A stretch of 19,220 nucleotides of DNA from Candidatus Wildermuthbacteria bacterium RIFCSPHIGHO2_12_FULL_40_12 (GCA_001823315.1 MHUC01000013.1:10310-29529); one strand, 5' to 3'. Positions 1 through 8,511 are shown, numbered from the stretch's first letter. Numbers and translations: made by a program. Notes: a model not told the origin generated them from the sequence alone.

Positions 1-88
1 CTGTTTTTTTATCTTTTTCGGAATTTCTAAGAACCGACTACGCGCGAATTAAAACGCTCTTTCTTTATAGCGAAATTGCCGTAAAAAA

Positions 89-598
89 TCAAATTACACC
101 CAACTCTTGGAAAGCCACTTCGTAAACCTTCATTATCCCCTTGGCCTTATCGGCGCTGATAAGGTAATCGGGATCGCTAATAATATTGCTAATGATTTTT
201 CTTGCCTCCCGCACTTTCCAAACATTAGGCAAAATATCTTCGCTGATTTTTTCTAATTGTTCGCTAATGTCTCTTCCTTTGTATCCCATCTTACCCAAGA
301 TTTCTCCAAGAAGATTATCGGATTCAATAAGGGCCAACTTGTGTTCATCCATCGACTGACTCTGTAATCTGTTTTGAATTTTCGTTAAAATCTTCTCAAA
401 TTTTTTAACGTCTATAGGTTTAAAAGATAAGAAATCTTTTAGGTCTTGAGTATAGCGCATAGTCAGCCAGCTTGTCTTTTTCAAAAAGAAGGTTATGCCG
501 GCAATCATAAGCAAAGAAACAATAGCCGATATAATTTTTAATGCAAGCAGTAACCCAGACGGAATAATTTTAAGATAGATTAAATCTGTGAAATTCAT
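89..598 (-). CDS. Small single-pass membrane protein of unknown function
   Basis: I do not recognise a family. The 169-residue protein has one clear hydrophobic segment at about residues 12-38, followed by a basic stop (FLKK). A mostly helical, charged soluble region of about 130 residues follows, with many K/E residues and probably cytosolic. No signal-peptidase site, cysteine cluster or catalytic motif is visible. The ATG overlaps the gatA stop as ATGA (595-598), so the gene is translationally coupled to gatA and is the last gene of the murA-gatA run. Nothing follows it in the remaining 88 bases that I can identify. That it is a real gene rests on the coupling, full-length open frame and plausible membrane topology. 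A role in the envelope is only an inference from its membrane segment. Confidence 0.75.
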   Translation of the reverse strand: MNFTDLIYLKIIPSGLLLALKIISAIVSLLMIAGITFFLKKTSWLTMRYTQDLKDFLSFKPIDVKKFEKILTKIQNRLQSQSMDEHKLALIESDNLLGEILGKMGYKGRDISEQLEKISEDILPNVWKVREARKIISNIISDPDYLISADKAKGIMKVYEVAFQELGVI

Positions 599-2025
599 AA
601 TTGTTCCAATATTTCGCCGACGCTTAAAATTTTATTTTCTTCAAATGGACCGCCGATAATCTGCAGTCCTACGGGAAGATTCCCTATTTTACCGACAGGA
701 ATAGAAATTGCCGGTAAACCAGCTAAATTCACCGCGCTGGTAAAAATGTCGGATAAATACATAGACAAGGGATCTTCTATCTTTTCCCCAATCTTGAATG
801 CCGGAGTAGGAGTAGTGGGAGTCAGCAAAACATCAACGGCAGAGAAAGCTTTGTCAAAATCTTTTTTGATTAACTGTCTTACTTTTTGCGCCTGCAAATA
901 ATAGGCCTCGTAATAACCGGCGGATAAAGCATATGTCCCCAGCATTATGCGTCGTCTCACTTCATCGCCGAATCCTTTCTCCCTGCTTTGAAGATAAATA
1001 CCCAACAAACCATTGCCTGGATTTTCTGCATCCTTCACCACAGAATATCCATACTTTATACCGTCATACCTCGCAAGGTTTGCGCTGGCTTCGGAAGGCA
1101 CAATGATATAATAACACGACAAAGCGTATTCGCTGTGAGGCAAACTGATTTCTTTGATTTTCGCTCCCGCCGACTCTATTTTTTTTATCGCTTCTCTCAC
1201 GATTCTCTCTACTTCAGGATCTACGCCCTTCACAAAATATTCTCTTGGAATTCCGATGCGCAAATTCTTTAATTCTAATTTCTCGTTGTTAATTTTTGTA
1301 GGGACGACAGTGGAATCTAATTCATCCTCGCCCCTAATTACATCAAAAACGATCCTGCAATCCTTTACCGTCTTGGTTATTGGCCCGATTTGATCCATAG
1401 AGGACGCGAAGGACACTAACCCATAACGGGAAACTGAACCGTAGCTAGGTTTAAGCCCCACCACCCCGCAGAAAGCAGCGGGTTGTCTTACTGAACCACC
1501 AGTGTCTGATCCCAGAGAATAACAAGCCAAATTTGCGGCTACCGCTGCCGCCGAACCGCCCGAAGAACCACCGGGCACTCTTTCTAAGTCGTACGGATTA
1601 CGGGTTGGTCCAAAAGCCGAATTCTCGGTAGAAGCGCCCATAGCGAATTCGTCCAAGTTCGTTTTCCCCAGAATCACCGCTTGTTGCGATTTCAACTTCT
1701 TTATAACCGTAGCATCGTAAGGAGAAACATAATTTTCTAATATTTTCGAACCGGCCGTACAAATAAAATCTCTGATTAGGATGTTGTCTTTGATGGCGCA
1801 CGGAACGCCAGACAATAACGAGATATTTCCGCCGCGAGAAATTACTTCGTCTGTCTTTTGCGCCTGTTCCCTGGCTAAATCTTCCGTTAACGCTAAAAAC
1901 GCAAAGATATTTTTATTGTCTTTTTGTATTTTATCCAAATAGGCCTCGCAGAGCTCGGTGGCGGAAAACTCCTTCTTTTTCAAACCGTTGTGGGTCTGGG
2001 TGATTGTAAAATCAGTCAAATTCAT
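595..2025 (-). CDS. gatA: Glutamyl-tRNA(Gln)/aspartyl-tRNA(Asn) amidotransferase subunit A
   Basis: GatA is the amidase subunit of the GatCAB transamidosome. It hydrolyses glutamine and passes ammonia to GatB for conversion of Glu-tRNA(Gln) or Asp-tRNA(Asn). The 476-residue length is normal for the family. The amidase-signature triad is visible: Lys79 (in VPCAIKDN), Ser154 (in PGGSSGGS) and the nucleophile Ser178 (in GSDTGGSVRQP). The first ATG gives a standard N-terminus. The gene starts 2 bp after gatC and ends in an ATGA overlap with the next gene. gatB is absent from the window and must lie elsewhere if the complex is functional. No GlnRS or AsnRS gene is seen, which fits but does not prove reliance on the indirect amidation route. 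Confidence 0.97.
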   Translation of the reverse strand: MNLTDFTITQTHNGLKKKEFSATELCEAYLDKIQKDNKNIFAFLALTEDLAREQAQKTDEVISRGGNISLLSGVPCAIKDNILIRDFICTAGSKILENYVSPYDATVIKKLKSQQAVILGKTNLDEFAMGASTENSAFGPTRNPYDLERVPGGSSGGSAAAVAANLACYSLGSDTGGSVRQPAAFCGVVGLKPSYGSVSRYGLVSFASSMDQIGPITKTVKDCRIVFDVIRGEDELDSTVVPTKINNEKLELKNLRIGIPREYFVKGVDPEVERIVREAIKKIESAGAKIKEISLPHSEYALSCYYIIVPSEASANLARYDGIKYGYSVVKDAENPGNGLLGIYLQSREKGFGDEVRRRIMLGTYALSAGYYEAYYLQAQKVRQLIKKDFDKAFSAVDVLLTPTTPTPAFKIGEKIEDPLSMYLSDIFTSAVNLAGLPAISIPVGKIGNLPVGLQIIGGPFEENKILSVGEILEQL

Positions 2026-2027
2026 GC

Positions 2028-2315
2028 CTAAAAAATTGATTTTACTTTTAAAAATCTCTCTTTGGTATCTGGCATCAATCCAATTATCTTGTTCGTAACG
2101 TCTTCGCTTTGCTTAACCGCTACATCATCCCTCATCACATTTTTTAAGCTGGGCGACTGATCAATATTCCTAACTGTTTTGACGTTAGCTTTCTTGAGCT
2201 TTTCGATATAACCCAAAATCGAAGAAAGGTCTTTTTGAAACTTCTTAACTTCAGACGAAGTTAAGCCAAGTCTCGCCAGTCCTGCGATATGGTTGACATC
2301 TTTTTCTGAAATCAT
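2028..2315 (-). CDS. gatC: Glutamyl-tRNA(Gln)/aspartyl-tRNA(Asn) amidotransferase subunit C
   Basis: GatC is the small subunit that wraps around and stabilises GatA-GatB. At 95 residues it has the usual length. The N-terminus has the family pattern (I-S-x-x-D-V-x-H-I-A-x-L-A-R-L), and the C-terminal half carries the RDD segment followed by the conserved hydrophobic tail ending in V-x-x-I/F. It lies 18 bp after mreB1 and 2 bp before gatA, so gatC and gatA are surely co-transcribed. The ATG has no Shine-Dalgarno-like sequence in the A/T-rich 20 bases upstream. Confidence 0.94.
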   Translation of the reverse strand: MISEKDVNHIAGLARLGLTSSEVKKFQKDLSSILGYIEKLKKANVKTVRNIDQSPSLKNVMRDDVAVKQSEDVTNKIIGLMPDTKERFLKVKSIF

Positions 2316-2333
2316 AAAAAATAAATTGTGTCT

Positions 2334-3449
2334 TTAGCGCGGCGGGGATAATTCTGTGGTATCCACTAACACTTCTTGCAGCTCGTCTAAATCTTCCAAG
2401 ACCAAACCAGCCCCCCTAACAACGGCGGTCAAAGGATCGTCAACGATTTTGGTCGGTATTTTAGTTTCTTTCTGAATAAGGACATCTAATCCCCTTAAAA
2501 GAGAACCGCCGCCCGCCAGATGGATTCCTCTTACCATAATATCAGACAGGAGCTCTGGCGGTGTTTCTTCTACGGTAATTTTAATTGCCCGCACTATTTG
2601 CTTTAAAGATTTATCCAGCGCCCTTCTAATACTCTCTTCTGAAACCATTATTTCTTCTGGCAAACCGGTGATCAAATTTCTTCCTCTTAATGGAAGTTCT
2701 GACGCTAAATCGGCAACATCCGATCCCTGTTTTTTAAGCAATTTTTCCGGTCTTTTAAGATTCTTTGCGTAATTTATGGGGTAAGCAGAGCCGACACCAA
2801 TCTTTATGTCTTCAGCTGTCCTCTCGCCGACCAAAAGATTGTACTCGTTTTGGGCAAATTGGATTATGTCTTCATTTAGGCGATCGCCGGCTATTCTCAA
2901 GCTCTTAGCCGTTACGATTCCGCCGAGCGAAATTACCGCCACCTCCGATGTACCTCCGCCAATATCAACGATAAAGTTCCCTCCTGGATCCTGAATAGCC
3001 AACTTAGCCCCAATAGCCGCCGCCATTGGTTGCTCTATTAAGTACACCGCCCTTGCGCCGGCATTCTTGGCTGCGTCTTGTACCGCTTTTTTCTCCACCT
3101 CGGTCACCCCAAAAGGTATGCCGATAATCACCCTTGGACGAGGTCCGATAATAAATCTTTTCTTGTGCGCCTTTTCAATAAAATACTTAAGCATCTGTTC
3201 GGTAACGTCAAAGTCAGAGATAACGCCGGAGACCAATGGCCTAGTCGCCACAATGTGGGCTGGAGTTCTGCCAACCATTTTTTTAGCTTCCTCTCCAATC
3301 GCCAGAATTTGTCCTGTTTTTTGATTGACCGCCACCACCGATGGTTCAGTAATCACTATGCCTCGACCTCGAACATAAACCAAGCTATTGGCTGTTCCCA
3401 GGTCAATAGCAATATCTTCAGAAATTCGCGAAAGCAGTTTATTAAACAT
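2334..3449 (-). CDS. mreB: Rod shape-determining actin homologue MreB (paralogue 1)
   Basis: MreB is a bacterial actin that forms membrane-associated filaments guiding cell-wall synthesis. The actin-fold ATP-binding motifs are intact: phosphate-1 DLGTANS (16-22), phosphate-2 DIGGGTSE (162-169) and the adenosine motif LAGGGS (311-316). An N-terminal extension, MFNKLLSRIS, could form the short amphipathic membrane-binding helix known in E. coli MreB. At 371 residues it is longer than typical MreB (about 340-347), partly because of a Lys-rich insertion of about 21 residues around 224-253, compared with the second MreB in this window. The start overlaps the proS stop by 8 bp. A second, distinct MreB is encoded at 7486-8499 in the same run. 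Confidence 0.96.
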   Translation of the reverse strand: MFNKLLSRISEDIAIDLGTANSLVYVRGRGIVITEPSVVAVNQKTGQILAIGEEAKKMVGRTPAHIVATRPLVSGVISDFDVTEQMLKYFIEKAHKKRFIIGPRPRVIIGIPFGVTEVEKKAVQDAAKNAGARAVYLIEQPMAAAIGAKLAIQDPGGNFIVDIGGGTSEVAVISLGGIVTAKSLRIAGDRLNEDIIQFAQNEYNLLVGERTAEDIKIGVGSAYPINYAKNLKRPEKLLKKQGSDVADLASELPLRGRNLITGLPEEIMVSEESIRRALDKSLKQIVRAIKITVEETPPELLSDIMVRGIHLAGGGSLLRGLDVLIQKETKIPTKIVDDPLTAVVRGAGLVLEDLDELQEVLVDTTELSPPR

Positions 3450-4701
3450 ATAATTTTCGGCTTACTAAGAATTTATTCAATGCCGGCAACCGTATCAGTT
3501 CTGTTTCTTTTTTGCTCCGCAACTTCACTTCTGCAGAATTAGCATTCAGCGTTCTGTCACTCAAAAGCACCCTTACGGGAACACCGATCAGATCGGCATC
3601 AACCAATTTCTCTCCGAGAGATTTTCCCTTTCTATCGTCGTATAATACTGCGAATCCCGACTTTTGCAAATCATCATATATTCTCCTAGCTATTTTCTCG
3701 GTTTTTGATCCCTGACCGGCCTGAATCAGATGAAAATGAAATGGCGCTATTTCTTCCGGCCAAATTATTCCTTTTTCGTCATGGCATACCTCAACAACAG
3801 TTCCCATTATCCTTCCCAAGCCGATACCGTAAGTACCCATAACAACTTCTTTCTTCCTCCCTTTTTCGTCTAAGACAAACAGGTCAAAGGGCTTAGAATA
3901 TTTATTCATTAATTTAAAGATATTGCCCACTTCAATTGCTTTTTCCTCGTTAAAATCTTTTCTTCGGCAATTAGGACAAATTTTGACCTCGTCAAAAATT
4001 TCGCGATTAATTGCCTGGTTGCAGTTTTTACATACAAAGATAATGTCTTCACCTCCGTCGGAAATCGTCTGAAATTCTTGGGAATATTTAGAAAAAGAGC
4101 CGCCGGAAGCAAAGGTCAAATGCGTTTTTTTCCAAATACCGACTCTCTTAAAGATTTTGATGTAAGCCGCTTTTACTTTCTCGTAGTAACCATCCAAATC
4201 TTTTTCGGTTAGGTGGAATGAATACAGATCTTTCATCATAAATTCTTTACCCCGCAAAAGCCCAGATTTTGCCCTCAATTCCATCCTAAATTTATTCTGA
4301 ATTTGATAAACATACAGAGGCAAATCATTGTAAGAACTGACAAACTTTTTAACCAAAGGAACGATAACTTCTTCATGGGTAGCGCCTAGGGCAAAATCCT
4401 TTCTGCTCGCATCTTTTACCTTGAATAAATCATCCATTTTCTCCCATCTGCCTGTCGTCATCCAATTAGCTCTTGGCTGCAAAGTTGGCATAAGAATTTC
4501 TTGTCCGCCGATACTATTCATCTCCTCTCTTATGATATTTTCTATTTTTTTTAGTACCAAAAATCCAAGGGGCAAAAAAGAATAAACGCCGGCCATTAAT
4601 TTATCCACGAAACCGGCGCGAACAAGCAATCTCGCGTTAACGCTTTTCTCGTCCTTGGGCGACTCTTTAATTGTTTTCGTAAAAAGTATTGATTGACGCA
4701 T
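3442..4701 (-). CDS. proS: Prolyl-tRNA synthetase, short form without INS editing domain
   Basis: A class II aminoacyl-tRNA synthetase charging tRNA(Pro). Motif 1 lies around residues 41-61. Motif 2 is at about 138-162 (FRMELRAKSGLLRGKEF) and motif 3 at about 288-300 (MGTYGIGLGRIMG). The C-terminal anticodon-binding domain runs from about 320 to 410. The protein is 419 residues, against about 570 for E. coli ProRS, because the INS editing domain between motifs 2 and 3 is missing. In its place are two CxxC pairs (Cys224/227 and Cys242/245), which probably form a compact zinc ribbon. The ATG lies 15 bp after rseP, and the 3' end overlaps mreB1. INS-less ProRS enzymes are known from other bacteria. 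Any editing of Ala-tRNA(Pro) would need a separate trans-editing protein, not seen here. Confidence 0.96.
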   Translation of the reverse strand: MRQSILFTKTIKESPKDEKSVNARLLVRAGFVDKLMAGVYSFLPLGFLVLKKIENIIREEMNSIGGQEILMPTLQPRANWMTTGRWEKMDDLFKVKDASRKDFALGATHEEVIVPLVKKFVSSYNDLPLYVYQIQNKFRMELRAKSGLLRGKEFMMKDLYSFHLTEKDLDGYYEKVKAAYIKIFKRVGIWKKTHLTFASGGSFSKYSQEFQTISDGGEDIIFVCKNCNQAINREIFDEVKICPNCRRKDFNEEKAIEVGNIFKLMNKYSKPFDLFVLDEKGRKKEVVMGTYGIGLGRIMGTVVEVCHDEKGIIWPEEIAPFHFHLIQAGQGSKTEKIARRIYDDLQKSGFAVLYDDRKGKSLGEKLVDADLIGVPVRVLLSDRTLNANSAEVKLRSKKETELIRLPALNKFLVSRKLYV

Positions 4702-4716
4702 ATCTCAATGGAAAAG

Positions 4717-5811
4717 TTAGAACAATCTTGCTACGTCCCTAAATGTAATCCAAACCATCAAAGCAACCAATAGAGAGAAAAAAGCTAAATTGATTTTCTG
4801 TTCTATGGCTGGCGGGAAAGGTCTTTTTCTAACGGCTTCGATCATTAAAAACAGAAATCGACCACCATCAACTACTGGTATTGGAAGGATATTAAACAAA
4901 GCCAAATGGACAGAAATTAAGGCGATGAACTGCAGAAAATAAACCGCTCCCAACTGACTCATCTGAACGAAAGTCGAAAAAATGCCTACTGGACCCATTA
5001 CTTGAACGCCGGATGTCTCTCCTTGAAAAACACCGCTCAACGCCCGACCCCAACCAACAATAATGGCAATGGTCATATTGCCTGTTGCAACAATGCCTTG
5101 CAGCGGCGCTTTGTACCACGGGTAAGACATTATCGCCGTTCTCAAAAGAGCTACCCCCATTGGACCTTCGTTCTCGGGAGGATTATTTCTTGGCATAATT
5201 TCAATTTTAAAACTCTCTTGACCCCTCTCAATATTTAGAGTCAACACTTGCCCCTTGTATTGTTGGGTCATTGACTGTAATTGACCGACCTTATCGATCG
5301 GAAAGGCAACGTTTAACGGTTCACTGTCGGATTCTGGCAAAACAATACTTCTAATAATATCTCCCGGCATTAGACCCGAAATTGCAGCCGGAGAACCAGA
5401 AGCTACTTGCGCGACCTGAACCCTGGGATCTTTCAGATTTTCATCGTCGGAAACAGTTATGTTGGCTCCCAAACCCATCACAACGGTCAGTAAAATAGCC
5501 GCCGTTATCCAAAAAGTGATAACTCCGCCTAAAACAATTAAAGATCTTTGCCATATTGGCTTTTGGGAAAAACTATCAGGACTATTTTCCTGACCGTCTT
5601 CGCCAAAAATCCTAACAAAAGCGCCGAAAGGCAAAAGATTAACAGAATACAAGGTATCGCCAATCTTTTTGCCAAATAAACGGGGAGGAAAACCTACTCC
5701 AAATTCATCTACCCTCACTCCGAATTTACGCGCCAAAATAAAGTGTCCCCACTCATGAATAATCACCAGAACCATTAAGCTAATAAAAGCCAACAATATA
5801 ACTAAAATCAT
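4717..5811 (-). CDS. rseP: Site-2 intramembrane zinc metalloprotease, RseP/YaeL family
   Basis: A membrane-embedded metalloprotease that cleaves transmembrane substrates, typically anti-sigma factors or signal-peptide remnants. The zinc site HEWGH is at residues 19-23 inside the first membrane helix. The third ligand is in NILPIPVVDGG (Asn307, Asp315) near the C-terminal membrane helices. A single PDZ domain spans about 125-215, including SPAAISGLMPGD, and hydrophobic segments lie near 88-115, 288-312 and 343-356. The 364-residue length matches the one-PDZ form. It sits between frr and proS, 14 and 15 bp apart, in the common frr-(cdsA/dxr)-rseP-proS arrangement, with cdsA and dxr missing here. 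Substrates cannot be deduced from the sequence. Confidence 0.95.
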   Translation of the reverse strand: MILVILLAFISLMVLVIIHEWGHFILARKFGVRVDEFGVGFPPRLFGKKIGDTLYSVNLLPFGAFVRIFGEDGQENSPDSFSQKPIWQRSLIVLGGVITFWITAAILLTVVMGLGANITVSDDENLKDPRVQVAQVASGSPAAISGLMPGDIIRSIVLPESDSEPLNVAFPIDKVGQLQSMTQQYKGQVLTLNIERGQESFKIEIMPRNNPPENEGPMGVALLRTAIMSYPWYKAPLQGIVATGNMTIAIIVGWGRALSGVFQGETSGVQVMGPVGIFSTFVQMSQLGAVYFLQFIALISVHLALFNILPIPVVDGGRFLFLMIEAVRKRPFPPAIEQKINLAFFSLLVALMVWITFRDVARLF

Positions 5812-5825
5812 ATCTGTAGACCCAT

Positions 5826-6380
5826 TTATTCCATTATTTCTCTATTTTTCCGATCGCCCTTTTCATCAATCTTCTTATTGTAGTCATCAACTAATTTTTG
5901 GAGTTCGTCTTTTGCCCGAAACTTATCGTCCTCCCTGATTTTTCCTTGGCGGAAACCGTCTTGAATCTGTCTCCAACCGTCCTCCCGCCATCTTCTAACA
6001 GTTACCTTTGCCGCCTCCAATTTTTCGCTTAAAACCTTCGCAAGGTTCCTGCGATAATCTTCTGTTGGAGCAGGAAAAACCAGCTTGACTAAATCTCCTT
6101 CCACTATCGGATTCACTCCTAATCCCGAGCTTAAAATTGATTTTTCGATATTTAAAAGCATGGTCTTGTCCCATGGCTGTATTAAAATAGTCCTTGGCCC
6201 CGACACCGAAAGCGAAGCTACTTGCTTTAACTGGTTTTTTGCTCCGTAGCAATCGATGAGCAAGTCTTCTATTAAAGCAATGGAAACGCGACCGGCGCGT
6301 ATTTTGGCCAGTTCCGCATCCAAAAAACTTATGACTCTTTCCATTTCGGGCTTAATTCTATTTAAAATTTCTTGATACAT
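5826..6380 (-). CDS. frr: Ribosome recycling factor
   Basis: RRF acts with EF-G and IF3 to split post-termination ribosomes. The 184-residue length matches the family (about 185). Family landmarks include LAKIRAGRVS near 24-33, the domain II segment around YGAKNQLKQVASLSV, the IQPWDK motif, and the PAPTEDYRRNLAKVL hinge region with the long C-terminal helix. The usual VRNIRRDA stretch is diverged (TVRRWREDGW), but the Arg-rich helix face is kept. It lies 10 bp downstream of holB and 14 bp upstream of rseP in the same operon. pyrH, its frequent neighbour in other bacteria, is not present. Confidence 0.96.
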   Translation of the reverse strand: MYQEILNRIKPEMERVISFLDAELAKIRAGRVSIALIEDLLIDCYGAKNQLKQVASLSVSGPRTILIQPWDKTMLLNIEKSILSSGLGVNPIVEGDLVKLVFPAPTEDYRRNLAKVLSEKLEAAKVTVRRWREDGWRQIQDGFRQGKIREDDKFRAKDELQKLVDDYNKKIDEKGDRKNREIME

Positions 6381-6390
6381 ATTGAAGAAT

Positions 6391-7416
6391 TTACATTTCC
6401 AACATTATCATTTCCAATGCCAACCTGGAATTCGTGTTGGTTGTGGTTGTTAAAAAAAGCGCGCTTTGAGTTGCCTGAATGATTTTTATTATCTTGTCAA
6501 AAGGACATCTTTCCAAAGTCTTGATAACGTCAGGATATAAATTAATAGATGTTCCTACGCCAATTTTCAGCAATAGAAACTCTCTAAGATAAACCAGCCA
6601 TCCTTCTAATAATTGGCGTCCCTGAACAGATTGGTCGGACTCCTCTTTTTGTTGCTCCTCTAAAATGGCATTGTCTTGGTGGGACGTCTTAGATTGTTGA
6701 CTGAAAGATTTAGCGCGCTCAAAACGATACGTTAAACCGGAATCGGCACTGATTATTTTAATCAGGTCGCTTAACAACCGTTCCTCTCTATCTAACTTGT
6801 CCTGGCTCGCGGATAGGTCGATGGCGACCCCTGGTCTGCCAGCAGATATTAAGGTAATTAATTCAACTTTTTCTTTGGCTAATCCCTGCGATAAAAGATA
6901 ATCTTTAATCGCGCTTCTACCCAAACGGCCAAATCTTATCTTTTGAATCCTTGAACGGATTGCCAAAGAAACCATGTCGGGATTGCCGGTAATGAGAATA
7001 ATAACGGTATTACCGCTTGGCTCTTCTAATGTTTTAAGCAAAGCGGCTTGGGCATCGGCGTTCATCAAATGAGCGTCATCGATAATGGCTGATTTGAAAA
7101 AAAACTGAAAAGGCCTAAGCGAAAGCTTCCTGCTTAAGTCCCTTATTTGACCTATCTGAATCTCTTTGTTTTTCGGTCTAATAATTAAAAGGTCAGGGTG
7201 CATTAACCTCTCGATACTTTGACAGGAAGAACAATTCTGACAGGGCTGTCCTTGATTGTTTTTGTTTGCGCAATTAATCGATTTAACGAATTCTAAAGCG
7301 ACTTTCGCCTTGCCTAATTTTTCTTGTCCTAAAAACAAAAATCCGTGAGGCAAATTATGAAATTGTGCCATTTGGCGAAGAAAAAGCTGTTGTTTTTGAT
7401 GACCAATAATTTCCAC
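6391..7416 (-). CDS. holB: DNA polymerase III clamp-loader subunit delta'
   Basis: A AAA+ clamp-loader ATPase-fold protein of the delta'/gamma-tau family. The N-terminal domain has a P-loop-like GQEKLGK (30-36), a zinc module with Cys49, Cys59, Cys62 and Cys65, a Walker-B-like AIIDDAH (110-116), the LLKTLEEPSGNT segment, and an SRC-like arginine-finger position (RSRIQ, about 154-158). The P-loop departs from GxxGxGK(T/S) and the residue after Lys is Ala. Delta' normally does not hydrolyse ATP, so delta' fits better than gamma/tau, and the 341-residue length also argues against DnaX. A Gln/Ser/Glu-rich low-complexity stretch around 238-270 precedes the C-terminal helical domain. The gene sits between mreB2 and frr. 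Confidence 0.88.
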   Translation of the reverse strand: MEIIGHQKQQLFLRQMAQFHNLPHGFLFLGQEKLGKAKVALEFVKSINCANKNNQGQPCQNCSSCQSIERLMHPDLLIIRPKNKEIQIGQIRDLSRKLSLRPFQFFFKSAIIDDAHLMNADAQAALLKTLEEPSGNTVIILITGNPDMVSLAIRSRIQKIRFGRLGRSAIKDYLLSQGLAKEKVELITLISAGRPGVAIDLSASQDKLDREERLLSDLIKIISADSGLTYRFERAKSFSQQSKTSHQDNAILEEQQKEESDQSVQGRQLLEGWLVYLREFLLLKIGVGTSINLYPDVIKTLERCPFDKIIKIIQATQSALFLTTTTNTNSRLALEMIMLEM

Positions 7417-7425
7417 TAATAATTA

Positions 7426-7489
7426 CTAATCTCAAACCAATCATCACGAAATATTAGCAAATATTCGTGAAAGATTCGCGAATGATTAG
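7426..7489. repeat. Imperfect palindrome at the mreB2 stop codon
   Basis: The 69 bp gap between mreB2 and holB is almost entirely palindromic. The outer arms CTAATC (7426-7431) and GATTAG (7484-7489) are complementary. Inside them, TCACGAAATATT (7444-7455) pairs with AATATTCGTGA (7460-7470) with a single bulged base and a 4-nt loop. A separate 10-bp palindrome, ATTCGCGAAT, lies at 7474-7483. The mreB2 TAA (7486-7488) is part of the outer arm. There is no U-tract, so this is not a classic terminator. It could be an mRNA-processing or stabilising hairpin, a protein-binding site or a REP-like repeat. Confidence 0.6.
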
Positions 7490-8499
7490 CGGTTACTTTT
7501 CGACATTATGCTTCTTTTATATAATTCGAGATTTTCCAAAACTACGCCCGAACCCTTGATAACGCACAGCAACGGATTTTCTGCGATAAAACAAGGCACT
7601 CCGGTGCTATTGGCTAAAAGCTGATCGATATTCTTTATTAAGGCGCCGCCGCCAGAAACAATCATTCCCTTATCCATAATATCGGCTGATAATTCTGGGG
7701 GGGTATCTCTTAACACTTGCCTTACCGCCTGCACAATCTCAAACAATACCTCGGACATCGCCTCGCAAATTTCGTTAGAAGAAATTTTAATTGTCCTTGG
7801 TAAGCCGGAAATCAGATCTCGTCCTTTAATATCCATGTACTGCGCTTTGTCTTCCGGTACAGCCGTCCCGATTTTAATTTTTATTTCTTCGGCGGTTTGA
7901 TCACCAATGGCTAAGTTATATTTCTTTTTAATATAATCCGAAATAGCTGCATCTATCTTGTCTCCGGCGGTCCTGACAGAATGCCAGTTCACTACTCCGC
8001 CAAGAGAAATTACCGCCACCTCCGATGTGCCTCCGCCAATATCAACGATCATATGCCCAGAGCAAGAATTAATCGGTATGCCAGCTCCGATGGCCGCCAA
8101 AACCGGCTCTTTGGCAACATAAACAGCCCTGGCTCCCGCCGAATTGCCCGCTTCTATCACCGCTCTTTTTTCTGTTGAAGTAACGCCGGCAGGCACTCCC
8201 ACTATTAATTCCGGTTTCAAAAACTTGAATCTTCCGCTTGCTTCTCGGATAAAATAACGGAGCATAGCTTCGGTGATTCTGTATTCGGCAATCACGCCGT
8301 CTTTCAAAGGACGGTAAACCTTGATTGTTTCCGGGGTTCTGCCTATCATTTCTTTCGCCTTGTTCCCTATCGCTAAAATTTTGTTCTCAAGAAAAGAAAC
8401 GGCCACCACCGACGGCTCTTGTAAAATTATGCCCTTGCCAGAAACAAAAACCAGGCTGTTGCAGGTTCCCAAATCAATGCCAATTTTTTTGATAAACAT
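7486..8499 (-). CDS. mreB: MreB-like actin homologue (paralogue 2)
   Basis: A second MreB-family ATPase. Phosphate-1 is DLGTCNS (9-15), phosphate-2 is in VDIGGGTSEVAVIS, and the adenosine motif is in VSGGGALIKN. I start it at the ATG at 8499 (MFIKKIGIDLGTCNS, 337 residues). An upstream TTG frame to 8547 adds only an unconserved tail encoded by the adjoining palindromic element. Unlike paralogue 1 it lacks an N-terminal amphipathic extension and the Lys-rich insertion, having only nine residues between TAVP and KGRDL. It has a basic C-terminal tail. The two copies are clearly diverged, so this is not a recent duplication. It sits between murA and holB, and a role in wall synthesis or cell shape is a family-based inference. 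Confidence 0.94.
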   Translation of the reverse strand: MFIKKIGIDLGTCNSLVFVSGKGIILQEPSVVAVSFLENKILAIGNKAKEMIGRTPETIKVYRPLKDGVIAEYRITEAMLRYFIREASGRFKFLKPELIVGVPAGVTSTEKRAVIEAGNSAGARAVYVAKEPVLAAIGAGIPINSCSGHMIVDIGGGTSEVAVISLGGVVNWHSVRTAGDKIDAAISDYIKKKYNLAIGDQTAEEIKIKIGTAVPEDKAQYMDIKGRDLISGLPRTIKISSNEICEAMSEVLFEIVQAVRQVLRDTPPELSADIMDKGMIVSGGGALIKNIDQLLANSTGVPCFIAENPLLCVIKGSGVVLENLELYKRSIMSKSNR

Positions 8500-8511
8500 A
8501 ACGACTTTTAT

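Noticed and set aside
1..88. Possible tRNA or terminator downstream of the last minus-strand gene.
   Set aside because: No cloverleaf can be formed, and only weak 3-4 bp stems are visible; nothing supportable is seen in this stretch.
3078..3542. Long plus-strand open frames opposite mreB1, proS, rpoA and rpsD (e.g. 154 codons at 3078-3542).
   Set aside because: They lie wholly antisense to strong family matches, have low-complexity unfamiliar translations, and have no start signals.
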